Shown here: positions 33,904 through 43,400 of the stretch, one piece after another
Numbering within the stretch: position 1 is the first letter of the stretch
How the letters are laid out: each line of letters opens with the position of its first letter
From: Kordia sp.
GTDB taxonomy: Bacteria; Bacteroidota; Bacteroidia; Flavobacteriales; Flavobacteriaceae
Length of the DNA stretch: 64,000 bases
Assembly (NCBI RefSeq): GCF_022447245.1
Contig: NZ_JAKVBC010000014.1
Location: 55,320-119,319 of the forward strand
Direction: 5' to 3'
Position numbers and translations under genes: made by a program
Notes under the pieces: model-generated
Databases searched by the model: none
Seen by the model: the letters and a program-made list of their open reading frames with translations, nothing else
Told to the model about the DNA's origin: nothing

Positions 33904-33959
33904 AACTATAATTTTAGTTAATTAACTATTTTTATAGTTGCATAACTGTTTTTTTAGTT
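33904..33959 (+). promoter_or_regulatory. Three 16-bp BlaI-type operators at 20-bp spacing
   Basis: The sites are AACTATAATTTTAGTT (33904-33919), AACTATTTTTATAGTT (33924-33939) and AACTGTTTTTTTAGTT (33944-33959). They share half-sites AACTRT/WTAGTT and start exactly 20 bases apart, about two helical turns. The second overlaps the -33 TTG and the third fills the spacer between the -33 and -7 boxes. BlaI/MecI-family repressors bind dyads of this size, so autorepression of the downstream blaI gene is likely. Confidence 0.75.
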
Positions 33960-33967
33960 TATATTTG
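33938..33967 (+). promoter_or_regulatory. Promoter of the blaI-M56 operon
   Basis: TTG at 33938-33940 and TATATTTG at 33960-33967 are 19 bases apart, an exact match to the Bacteroidota housekeeping promoter. The start codon of blaI is at 34009, which leaves a leader of about 35 bases. Confidence 0.8.
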
Positions 33968-34008
33968 TATTGAAATTAATTTCATATCACATTAACTTGT
34001 ATTCAGTT

Positions 34009-34368
34009 ATGCAAAAATTGACAAATAAAGAAGAAGAAATCATGCATATCATCTGGAAGCTTGAAAAAGCTTTTGTAAAAGATGTTATGGCAGAAATTAA
34101 AACGAAAAAACCTCATTATAACACATTGTCTACTATTGTGCGTAATTTGGAAGAAAAAGGATATGTAGGTCACAAAGCTTATGGAAATACACATCAATAC
34201 TTTCCAGTTGTTACCAAAGAAGCCTATCGTAAAAAGTACATGGCTTCCGCCATTCAACATTATTTTAATGATTCTTATAAGAACGTAGTGTCCTTTTTTG
34301 CAAAAGAAGAAAAGATTAGCGTTGAAGATTTAAAAGAGATTATTAACCTTATAGAAAAAGAACAATAA
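34009..34368 (+). CDS. blaI: BlaI/MecI/CopY-family transcription repressor
   Basis: From the ATG at 34009 the product is 119 residues: MQKLTNKEEEIMHIIWKLEK at the start, then AFVKDVMAEIKTKKPHYNT, LSTIVRNLEEKGYVGHKAYG and the helical C-terminal dimerisation part. The winged helix and its order are those of BlaI/MecI. The longer frame from 33970 overlaps the promoter, so I reject it. It overlaps the M56 peptidase gene by one base (TAATG), so translation is coupled. In the classical system the M56 membrane peptidase responds to a signal and causes cleavage of the repressor. Three operator-like dyads cover the promoter. Confidence 0.9.
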   Translation: MQKLTNKEEEIMHIIWKLEKAFVKDVMAEIKTKKPHYNTLSTIVRNLEEKGYVGHKAYGNTHQYFPVVTKEAYRKKYMASAIQHYFNDSYKNVVSFFAKEEKISVEDLKEIINLIEKEQ

Positions 34369-36110
34369 TGGAAGCGTTAGTTATGTATTTTTTAAAAAGT
34401 GCTGGAGTTTTGTTCCTGTTTTTAGGCGTTTACTTTTTGGTACTACGCGGAGAAACTTTTTTTAAAGAAAATCGTTTTTTCTTATTAATAGGAATGCTGA
34501 TTTCCTTGGCTTTACCATTTTTAGTAATTACAAGGTATATTGAAATTCCTGCAATTACAGACGACCTCTCTGCTACATATATTTATGCCACTGGTGAAAC
34601 ACCAATAGCTGCTCCAGGGATTTCTTGGACAAGTCTTTTATTTTACACATACATAAGTGGTATTGTTTTCTTCTTTTGTAAATTTTTAGTGGAACTTTTC
34701 TCCTTATTTAGATTGCTTTGGACTTCGAATTTTGCAAAAAAAGAAGGTAAATTTATTTATATAGAAACCAATGCATCCTTCTCACCTTTTTCATTTTTTA
34801 ATTACATCGTTTATAATCCTGAGCTGTATTCTAGTTCAGAGTTAGAAGCTATCTTAAAGCATGAACAAGCGCATAGCAGTCAATTTCATTCTATAGATGT
34901 CTTTTTATCAAAGTTGTACTGTATTTTCTTTTGGTTCAATCCTTTTGCATGGGTACACAAAAAATTTATGTTGCAAAATTTAGAGTTTTTAGCAGATAGT
35001 GCGGCTGTCAAACAAACTCCTTCTAAAAAAGAATATCAATTAACCTTATTAAAAGTGTCTGGAAATACATTTTGTCCTGCACTAACAAACAATTTTTATA
35101 ATTCATTAATCAAAAAACGAATCGTTATGTTACAAAAAACAAAGTCTACACAAATAAATCGCTGGAAACAAGCGCTTATTGTACCGATGCTTATTGCTTT
35201 TGTATTTATGTTTAACACCGAAGTTGTTGCCAAAGAAATTACGACAACTACCGATACAAATATTATTGAAGCTGATGCAGGAGATTTAGTTGTGGTGATT
35301 ACTAAAAACACTACAGTTGAAGAGTTGAAAGCATACAAGAAACTATTCAAATCTCAAAAAATCACTTTTGAATACAGCGATGTTAATTTTAATTCTAAAG
35401 GAGAAATTAGTGGAATTTCATTAGTGTTGAAAACAAAAAATAATGCTGCCAATGGAAAGTTTGAAACTAAAGATGACAAATCAATTTCAGATATTCACTT
35501 GGGAAAACGCGGTGATGAATTATTTGTGAAATCTAAAGGAGTTGACAAAATTATAAAAGACGCATACGTGTATACAGTAACTTCTGAATTCAAAGAAGAT
35601 GGAGAAATAGAAGGTTCTAAAAACAAAAAAATTATTTTCAGAACGGGAGATAAAGGCAAAGTAAAAGTTTTGAATACCTGGACTGATAAAGATGACGTAA
35701 AAACCATCGATATTAGAAAAAAAGATGGTAAAGAAGTGATCATCATTAACGGAAAAGAATTATCGCCAGAAGAAATTATCGAAGAAGAAATAGAAATCAA
35801 AAAAAGTGATGGAGATAACAATGTATTTGTATACGCTTACTCTTCCGATGGAGATGATGATGATGATGAAAAAGAAGTAAAAGTAAAAGTTACCAAAAAA
35901 TATGATAATAAGATTGTTTTAAATTCTTCTAATAGTAAAGAAAAACCATTAATCATTATTGATGGAAAAGAAGCTTCTTATGAAAAATTTACCAAGTTAG
36001 ATCCTGATGACATAAAATCAGTATCTGTTTTAAAAGGAAAATCAGCAACAGAAATGCATGGAGAAAAAGGAGAAAATGGTGTCATTCTTATTGAAACAAA
36101 GAAAAAATAA
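34368..36110 (+). CDS. M56-family membrane metallopeptidase (BlaR1-like) with TonB-plug-like tail
   Basis: The 580-residue protein has four hydrophobic helices (near residues 5-23, 35-53, 85-110 and 268-285). The M56 zinc motif HEQAH lies in LEAILKHEQAHSSQFHSIDV at about 163-177. The last 310 residues are outside the membrane and are rich in Lys, Asp and Glu. They end with a segment like the plug of TonB-dependent receptors: DPDDIKSVSVLKGKSATEMH, then GENGVILIET. There is no penicillin-binding sensor domain like that of true BlaR1. This layout is common in Bacteroidota and its signal is unknown. It is co-transcribed with blaI and ends before a bidirectional terminator. Confidence 0.85.
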   Translation: MEALVMYFLKSAGVLFLFLGVYFLVLRGETFFKENRFFLLIGMLISLALPFLVITRYIEIPAITDDLSATYIYATGETPIAAPGISWTSLLFYTYISGIVFFFCKFLVELFSLFRLLWTSNFAKKEGKFIYIETNASFSPFSFFNYIVYNPELYSSSELEAILKHEQAHSSQFHSIDVFLSKLYCIFFWFNPFAWVHKKFMLQNLEFLADSAAVKQTPSKKEYQLTLLKVSGNTFCPALTNNFYNSLIKKRIVMLQKTKSTQINRWKQALIVPMLIAFVFMFNTEVVAKEITTTTDTNIIEADAGDLVVVITKNTTVEELKAYKKLFKSQKITFEYSDVNFNSKGEISGISLVLKTKNNAANGKFETKDDKSISDIHLGKRGDELFVKSKGVDKIIKDAYVYTVTSEFKEDGEIEGSKNKKIIFRTGDKGKVKVLNTWTDKDDVKTIDIRKKDGKEVIIINGKELSPEEIIEEEIEIKKSDGDNNVFVYAYSSDGDDDDDEKEVKVKVTKKYDNKIVLNSSNSKEKPLIIIDGKEASYEKFTKLDPDDIKSVSVLKGKSATEMHGEKGENGVILIETKKK

Positions 36111-36142
36111 GTCTCCATACCCAATCCACTATACATAAAAAA

Positions 36143-36164
36143 AGCAGCTGTTTACACAGCTGCT
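36143..36164. terminator. Bidirectional terminator between convergent operons
   Basis: AGCAGCTGT pairs with ACAGCTGCT around TTAC. It is preceded by seven A and followed by CTTCTTTTGTTATTT. It separates the M56 gene (plus) from the last gene of the giant operon (minus, stop at 36194). Confidence 0.8.
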
Positions 36165-36193
36165 CTTCTTTTGTTATTTGCTTTTATAGCTTA

Positions 36194-36997
36194 CTATAAT
36201 GTTGTATTAGTGCTTACCGTAACAGTAACATCACCTTCTTCGATTAAAGTTCCATTACCTACACGCATACTATCTACTCTAAAAGTTGTAAAGTAGGTAG
36301 ATGGTGTTTTAAACCATACATACACATGTTGGTCAGAACCAACATATTGTCCTGCAGTAATTCCTGTAGAGTGTAATATACTCGTTTTGGTGTTTCGTAA
36401 TTTTAACAAAGGTGAACTGCTATTTGCATGGCAATATCCTACCCAAGTTATATCAATAATATCTGAAGAACCGTACGCATATCCTGTTGCATGTAAATGA
36501 AACATTTTATTATCAGTATCAACTCTATATGGTAACTTCATGTGAAATATTTGAGTTGTTCCATTCAGTGTGGTAAAAAACTTAACTATTCCTTTTCGTA
36601 CACTTCCTACATTTGTTCCATCATTAACATCTAACGTAATGGCTCCAGTTTGTCCATTAACGCTGGTTACAGGTGCATGCAATTCTGCTGCACGTTTTGC
36701 TCCTTGTGGTGTTACAGCTCTACTGGTATCTGTTCCTGTATTTATTTCCGCAAGTGTTGCCAATTCTACTTTTCCTCTGGTAGAAATTGTGGCGTTTGGC
36801 ACAGCCGTATTTACAATATGATTAGCTGTTTTTGGCGTAATGTACTTTGTATCGTTTGTAGTTAATGCTTCTGTTAAATTTGCTTTGTCTTGCCCTATAT
36901 TGACTGCACTGTCAATAAGATCTCCAAATTCATCTTGTGTTGGACGATCTCCTGTTTCAAAATATGATTTTAGCTCTGTTCTATTTTTTTCTGCCAT
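36194..36997 (-). CDS. Phage-tail-fibre-like protein, 267 aa
   Basis: The product has no signal peptide. The start (residues 5-30, TELKSYFETGDRPTQDEFGD) is a motif seen at the N-terminus of tail-fibre-like proteins in Bacteroidota. Residues 50-112 carry tail-fibre spacer repeats (TKYITPKTANHIVNT, ISTRGKVELATLAEINTGTD, SRAVTPQGAKRAAE). VTSVNGQTGAITLDV (about 114-128) is another classic fibre motif. The C-terminal 140 residues are beta-rich and could be a receptor-binding or trimerisation head. It is the last gene of the operon, 93 bases behind the 1111-residue gene with a hairpin in between. It is the strongest hint that the giant cluster is derived from a phage tail. Confidence 0.75.
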   Translation of the reverse strand: MAEKNRTELKSYFETGDRPTQDEFGDLIDSAVNIGQDKANLTEALTTNDTKYITPKTANHIVNTAVPNATISTRGKVELATLAEINTGTDTSRAVTPQGAKRAAELHAPVTSVNGQTGAITLDVNDGTNVGSVRKGIVKFFTTLNGTTQIFHMKLPYRVDTDNKMFHLHATGYAYGSSDIIDITWVGYCHANSSSPLLKLRNTKTSILHSTGITAGQYVGSDQHVYVWFKTPSTYFTTFRVDSMRVGNGTLIEEGDVTVTVSTNTTL

Positions 36998-37027
36998 GAT
37001 CTAATTTTTTATGTGTATTATTTTTTT

Positions 37028-37081
37028 AAACTCGCTTAAACTTTTAACTGTCATTGAAATAGCTTCCATTTAAGCGAGTTT
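37028..37081. other. Long intercistronic inverted repeat
   Basis: A perfect 13-bp inverted repeat AAACTCGCTTAAA/TTTAAGCGAGTTT encloses 28 bases between the 1111-residue gene and the tail-fibre-like gene. In the direction of transcription (minus) it is followed by A rather than T, so it is a poor terminator. It may be a processing or stability element that sets the level of the last gene separately. Confidence 0.6.
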
Positions 37082-37090
37082 TGAGATGAG

Positions 37091-40000
37091 TTATCTAATG
37101 GTAAATGTGGTACTGATGATCATATCTCCAATACCTCCAATATCAATCCAATTGTCTTCGTTTGGTATCGTTAATATGTTTTCTTTAGTACTTTGCATTC
37201 CTGATGTGTTTTGTGCCACAACTTTGAAATGGTGATATATCATGTTTCCGTTTACATCTTGTGTTGACAGACTGTGATCTTGTAAATCAGTATCTTCTAA
37301 CAAGACAAAAACTTCTGCATCATTGGTGGTTACCTCATGAATTTTCACCCAGTTTCCTTGCGCATTCATTTTGAACAAGTGATAGGTTCCTCTATAACAT
37401 GTTTTGTCCCACTGCAATGCTATTTGATCAATATCTCCATTTGCCGCAATTGGCTCAGAAATGTATTTTACTGTTGGTGCTGGCGGATTTGCCACCTCTA
37501 CCATCATACTAGCTACAATTTTTGAAGCTTGTGATGGCGCATAATCTGTAACGATTTGTGGCGAATTGGTACCGTAATCAGCTTCTGAATATTCTATTTC
37601 TCTTGACACTGTCAATCGGTAGAACAATCCATCACCGTATGGTACTTCATCCAAGTCCGCAAAGTCATCATATACTTTCCATAATTCATTTCCTTGCAAT
37701 CCTGCAGCATTTACATCAACGGAATCAACAAGCGTCATTGTACGAATAGATTGTGCATCTAATTTGTTGAACGCTCTGTAAATATTCACTTTTTTGATGT
37801 TTTGAATTTCTGGATAGGCATTAATTTCCAATTGAATTTGTGCTGGTGTTCCCGTAATAACATTTTCCAAAACTGGCATGATTCGCTTCACTTCTGGAGC
37901 TTCTGGAGCATTTGAAGTTACCAATTTGATTGGTCCTAATGCTTTACTAAATTCTCCTAGTTTCATTTGCGAACTTAATTCACGCGCTGCATAGAAGTAA
38001 ATGTTATTTGATGTTCCATCCAAGTTAAAGTCTGTAAACTGTGTTGTGTGCGGACTTGTACTTGTGAATTTCATCATTGGTGCCATTTCAAATGCTGGAT
38101 CTGTTGGTAATAATACACTACCATTTTCATCGCGCAACACTTGTTTTTTATTGACTAGTTTGTAATTTGGACCATTAATGTATGCATATACTACTGGCAC
38201 TTCTGTCAGTGGTACAAACGCATTGAAAATAACTCCTTTTACAAAGCTTAATAATCGTGGATCTCCTACCGCAATGTTTCCTACATCTGTATTCGCTGCT
38301 AGCGGATCTGCTACAAATGGTGTTACTGGCTGCGGCGGAGGAAATTCCGTATTATTATTAATGCGATCAATGATATCATTTGCCCATTCAAATAACGCTA
38401 CCTTATCAGGATTTGGAAATTTGTAATTATCTGGTGATACACCTACTGGTGGATACACTCGATAATCGCCTTCAGTTTGTAAGGTTGCAAAGTCTAAGAA
38501 ATTTGCCCAACGATTTGCAAAATATTGCTCATTGTTTCCTCCCAGAACTTTGAGCGCTTCCCTGATTTCACGAACCGTTGCTTTTTCATACAATGCATTT
38601 AAAATTGCTTCATCATTGGCTCTGTAGAACAATACACCATGCGGTTTGTGCTGGTATTCTGTGGTGATAGTATATGTTGAACGTCCAAAGAAATCTGGGC
38701 GTGTTGCATATTTAGCACCATCTGGCTGTTCTGGTTGCATTGCTTCCACAATTTTTTGCGCAAACATGATTTTCGGAATACTGATATTCGAGTAAAACGG
38801 ATTGTCAGTATCATGACTTCGTAATCCAATGATTGAATTGTGTACTTCTTCATCATCGCCTGGCAACAGGTTTGCAGCTGTTAAACCATAGGATTGATTT
38901 TTATATAAGTACACTTTGTATCCTGGATAGAAGTTTACCGAAACATTTACACCAATCTGAATAGGATCATAACTTGTATCGTTTGAGAATATAGGATCAA
39001 AAGCTAGTACTTGTACATCGCTTGGCGTTCCTGTATCTCCTAGATTGACAATGTTGAGAATTTTTGCCACTTTTAAGACTTTTCGCTTTCCCTCTAAATT
39101 GCCTTCAGTGTGTACACGAACAATTCCTCGATACCATTCTACAGAATCACTGTTAGTACTGTACTGCGGATGTTGATCGAGTACAATGCCATGAAATGTA
39201 ATATTGTACATTCCTTTGTGTCCCATAATTGGATCGCCATTTGCATCTAACTCGATAACTTCATCTACTTTGGTTATTGTGGTATGATTGTTTGCTGAAT
39301 CAGACCAAATTCCACGTGTTTTTTCCAAGTGACGTTCTAATTCGCCATCATCACCTTGTATCATGACAACTTCTCGGTGAATTTGATCGAATGTATCTGA
39401 TTTCACTTTTAAAGGTTGTGGATTTGGTGTTCCCCAACTTGCTGGTGTTTGCATGTTTTCAATTGCCATAAAAATACCATCATTTGTAATTTCAATGGCT
39501 TGTAATTCGTCTGCATCTGGAGCTGGAATATCATCTACCAATGCATCACTGATTTCTTTTTTATATACTTTGAATTGTGGAAAACCAGCAGTTTGAATTA
39601 CTTCATGAATAATGTGTTGTTGTTCTCCAATAATGAATACACCACCTTCATAATTAGATTCTAAACCATTTAGAATTGTTGGCGTTAATGCCTGATCAAT
39701 ACTTGCCAAATAATATTCATCAACCGTAACGATAGATACCAAATTATTAGCAGGATCGTCTTCTACATTGATGACTTGCCCTCTGATATTGTTTGGCATT
39801 TCATTTCTAAAAAAGATATCAATATCTTCGGCATAAATTTCATCTGCATCATCAAAAATAGACGTTGTATCGCTCACCAACTGTGCATCAGTAATGGCAG
39901 AATCTTCAGGCACAGAATAGTCGATCAATTCTTGATACGAATGGTAATCAAAGGAGATTCTAACCAACGTTTTATCACTATCGGTAATGGCATTGTAACG

Positions 40001-40426
40001 CGCTTGCTCTTCGGCAGAAGTTAACAAAAGTGGTTGTTCTTTCTGAATAAGATGCGGCTGAATATTTGACGGCGGTAATAACGGATTTGTTGGTTGTAAT
40101 TCTGTAACGATTGATACTTCTATTGGACTTGTCGTTGCTCTAGAGAACCAATTAATTCCGTAAGAACCATAGTAATGTGTTCCGCTAATAATTTGCTTAT
40201 GCACAAAGATTGGTTGTCCAACTTCTGGTACGGTAATTGGAAACGCTTCATAACGTTCTGTTGCATTTGAAACTGTTGAATCGAGGTGTAAGTAACGTTT
40301 GTCATGCGAGATTTCTGGTTTCTCCCAAACACCAGGATCTGGCTGATTTGTTCGTTGCTTTCTGTATTCTAATCCTGCATAGATTGGAATCGTGTATTCC
40401 TTTGCTTCAAACTCTGTACTTTGCAC
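37091..40426 (-). CDS. Large unknown protein with Fn3-like C-terminus, 1111 aa
   Basis: I do not recognise the family. There is no signal peptide (MQSTEFEAKEYTIPIYAGLE) and no membrane segment. The first 830 residues are beta-rich with many acidic loops, such as IFDDADEIYAEDIDIFFRNE and VINVEDDPANNLVSIVTVDE. Two fibronectin-III-like segments are suggested near 840-935 (APEVKRIMPVLENVI ... KKVNIYRAFNKLD) and 978-1075 (APTVKYISEPIAANG ... RGTYHLFKMNAQGNW). It begins exactly where the upstream 1397-residue gene ends, with no spacer, so the two are translationally coupled. Its role is presumably structural in the same assembly as its neighbours. Confidence 0.65.
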   Translation of the reverse strand: MQSTEFEAKEYTIPIYAGLEYRKQRTNQPDPGVWEKPEISHDKRYLHLDSTVSNATERYEAFPITVPEVGQPIFVHKQIISGTHYYGSYGINWFSRATTSPIEVSIVTELQPTNPLLPPSNIQPHLIQKEQPLLLTSAEEQARYNAITDSDKTLVRISFDYHSYQELIDYSVPEDSAITDAQLVSDTTSIFDDADEIYAEDIDIFFRNEMPNNIRGQVINVEDDPANNLVSIVTVDEYYLASIDQALTPTILNGLESNYEGGVFIIGEQQHIIHEVIQTAGFPQFKVYKKEISDALVDDIPAPDADELQAIEITNDGIFMAIENMQTPASWGTPNPQPLKVKSDTFDQIHREVVMIQGDDGELERHLEKTRGIWSDSANNHTTITKVDEVIELDANGDPIMGHKGMYNITFHGIVLDQHPQYSTNSDSVEWYRGIVRVHTEGNLEGKRKVLKVAKILNIVNLGDTGTPSDVQVLAFDPIFSNDTSYDPIQIGVNVSVNFYPGYKVYLYKNQSYGLTAANLLPGDDEEVHNSIIGLRSHDTDNPFYSNISIPKIMFAQKIVEAMQPEQPDGAKYATRPDFFGRSTYTITTEYQHKPHGVLFYRANDEAILNALYEKATVREIREALKVLGGNNEQYFANRWANFLDFATLQTEGDYRVYPPVGVSPDNYKFPNPDKVALFEWANDIIDRINNNTEFPPPQPVTPFVADPLAANTDVGNIAVGDPRLLSFVKGVIFNAFVPLTEVPVVYAYINGPNYKLVNKKQVLRDENGSVLLPTDPAFEMAPMMKFTSTSPHTTQFTDFNLDGTSNNIYFYAARELSSQMKLGEFSKALGPIKLVTSNAPEAPEVKRIMPVLENVITGTPAQIQLEINAYPEIQNIKKVNIYRAFNKLDAQSIRTMTLVDSVDVNAAGLQGNELWKVYDDFADLDEVPYGDGLFYRLTVSREIEYSEADYGTNSPQIVTDYAPSQASKIVASMMVEVANPPAPTVKYISEPIAANGDIDQIALQWDKTCYRGTYHLFKMNAQGNWVKIHEVTTNDAEVFVLLEDTDLQDHSLSTQDVNGNMIYHHFKVVAQNTSGMQSTKENILTIPNEDNWIDIGGIGDMIISTTFTIR

Positions 40427-43400
40427 TTAGAATGGCGGATTGTATACATCTTCTGGAATTTGATTTGCATATAGCGTTACATAACGTTTTTTACCATCAT
40501 GAGTGTATCCATCAACATCAGTAATGCTTGAAGGTTCGCTAGTTTCCGTTCCAAAATATGCTCCCGGAATTACTTCATCTAATGCAATTGGTAATGGCAA
40601 ACGTTCATCAGAAGTCGCTGTTGGCAAGCTCATACTTAAATGTTGTACTTCACGAGCTCCTTGTCCATCTTCCAAATCGCCAAACGTAACATATTCTGCA
40701 ATGTATACAAATTCACCTTGTTGTACTTGCGCAGCTGTGTCTAAGAATCCTAACCCTAACATACGCGCCATGTGATAGTCATACGAAGCGATGTTTAACA
40801 TGTCAAGATTTGAAACTTCCATAACATCATCCTCTCCTTCTACAACAATGTTTTCATCTACAGGAATTTCTTCAATGGCTTTCGGATTGTTGATATCATC
40901 ACTTAATTGAATATATTTTTCAACAACTTGCTTTAAGTTTCTATCATGAATATCCGCCTCCACTACATTCCATTTATCTACATAATTTGCAATATTTACG
41001 GTAGCGTCATCATTAAATCTTGGCCAATTTCCGTTTACCAATCCTACAGATGGTTCTAATTGTTCTAAAGCTGTAGTATCATCCAGTGTTAATGCATAAC
41101 TTCCCATTTGGGTCCACGCTTGGCTTTCGTTGGCATTTTCAATGAAATCACCATATAATTCTACACGGATTTCTGTCAAATATGTATTTGTTCCAATACA
41201 TCTGAATGAACGTCCATTTTCACATAAGAGTCGTACATTTTGCAATGCTGTTCCTGCAAATGTTTTTCTATTGGTTGCCTTTTTCAGTGCGATCAATGTG
41301 TTTGTAGACACTGAAAGTGTTTCTGTTTGTAATGAACTACCAGAAGCTGATGAACTTAGTTTTGCTTCTACCGCAAAGAATAAGTGTCGTTTGCTTTCTA
41401 CTTCTACCAATTCGTCACCATAGTTTTGCATGAATCCTAATGAATTCGTAGCAGGATTGACCACCGAACGGACTTGTGTATATTTTACTTGATCTCTAAA
41501 ATATACATGGAAATTTTTCCCTTCAATATTGTAAATCCATAAAGCATTTGCATCATCTACAATGTTTGGCGCTGTTGCAAAGTCAATTGTTTGTGCCACT
41601 TTCGTATATGGCGTTCTATACACACGTACAAAATCGTCTTCTTTGTTGAAGTTGTTCGTATTTCCCGCGTAGTTTCCTTTTGGCAAGTGCTTCTCCCCTA
41701 AAGCTCCTGAGAAAACCCAGCGTGTATGAATTCCTTCTGCGCTACCATCATTCCCTGTTGATCCGGCAGCTTGTAAATAGAAATTAGGTGACTGAATTAC
41801 GGTATGTTCATTTGGTGGAATTGAGGTTGTATTGCAATTCTCACTACAGTAATCTCTGCGCTCAGCAGCTATATCTGTTACATTAATAGAAGTGTTTTGA
41901 AATGTATATGATAAATCACCAAGCGTTGGTGCAAAATCGGCAGTTGTAAACGTTTCTTGTGCATACGGAGTTGCTGCAACATTTTCAGAGATACAGTTTT
42001 GTAATTCTAAATTAGTTTTTGCTAAATATGCTGAATTTGTGTCCACAATTCCTCCAACTAAATATAGTTGTTGGTTTGCATCATTTACTAATTGACTAAT
42101 ACTATTTTTGCTATCAAAATCAAGCTTTCTTCGCCATAGTTCGTTTAATTGACCATCAAACTTTAGTACTTCAGCAGCACGATCCGAAGTATAGTTTGCA
42201 ATACAATAGAATGCACCGTTTTCACCATCTACTAATCGTACAGAAGGACTTAATTTATCGGTAGTAGCACCTAAATTTGTTGTTTTTACACTGTATGAAT
42301 TTAGTCCATTGTTAAATCTACTAATAAATAGTTTGTTTGTATTGTCCTGAATACCAGCCACTATATAGTTCTCTGATGTTACGGATGTTGCTATTGCGCC
42401 TGTTGTATACAGGTACGAGCCATTTCCTAAGCGTTTTCCCCAACTAAGTCCTAAGTTATCATTGAATGATAAAACGATGCCGTGGCGGATTGTTTGACCA
42501 CTTGGCGTTGTCGCTGAACCTAAAATTGTAAATCCGAAAGGTGTCGTTACAACTCCCATGATTTGCTCATCAGAAACACCTACTACTTTTCTAGAAGTTA
42601 TCATGTTTCCGTTTTCATCAAGTTTATACAACTCCATATCGTCAGTAGTACCAAATTGATTGAACCAAGCTGTGATTAGATATTTTTGCGAACCATTTGT
42701 GTTTTCAAGAGCCTTAATTCCTGTGCTGAATCGCGTATTTGGAGAGTAAAGCAATTTAGACCATACAATATTTCCTGTGATGTCGATTCTGAAAACTACT
42801 AAGTGTACTCTATTGGTTTGGCCTGTCGCATAATGTCCAAGCACAATAGCACTTTGTCCATCTGGACATGCAGCCACAGAAGATAATCCTAGGCTTCTTT
42901 CTACTAAGACTAGATGTTTTCGCCATACAACTTCTCCATTGTCTGTTAATAAGGTAACAACGCCTCCATTTCCATTTCCGCCCACGATAATTATACGGTT
43001 GCTTCCAAGCTTGCATACAGAACTGTTTCCATCAAATGCACCATTACTTCTGAATGCACTTGTAAAGTAACAATCACTTGAAATATAGAATTCTACTGGT
43101 GCTACTTGTGAACTTTGCGTTCCATTGAGTGTAAATCTCGTTTCTGCAATTTCTTCTGTAGTTGTTGATTGTAAAATAGATGTATATGTTCCATCATTAT
43201 TATCAACCGCTGGTGTAATGGTTCCTGCACTTGTTGTTATATCTACATCAGCGCCACCAACAGTGATATTATTTCCATCTGCGTCTTTGAGTTGTACTGT
43301 AATTGTTGACGTATTGTTTCCATCAGCTGGAATTGCTGTAGGATTCGCCATAATCATACTGTTTTCCAAATCTGGTTCTGGAGTTGCCAAACATACATCG

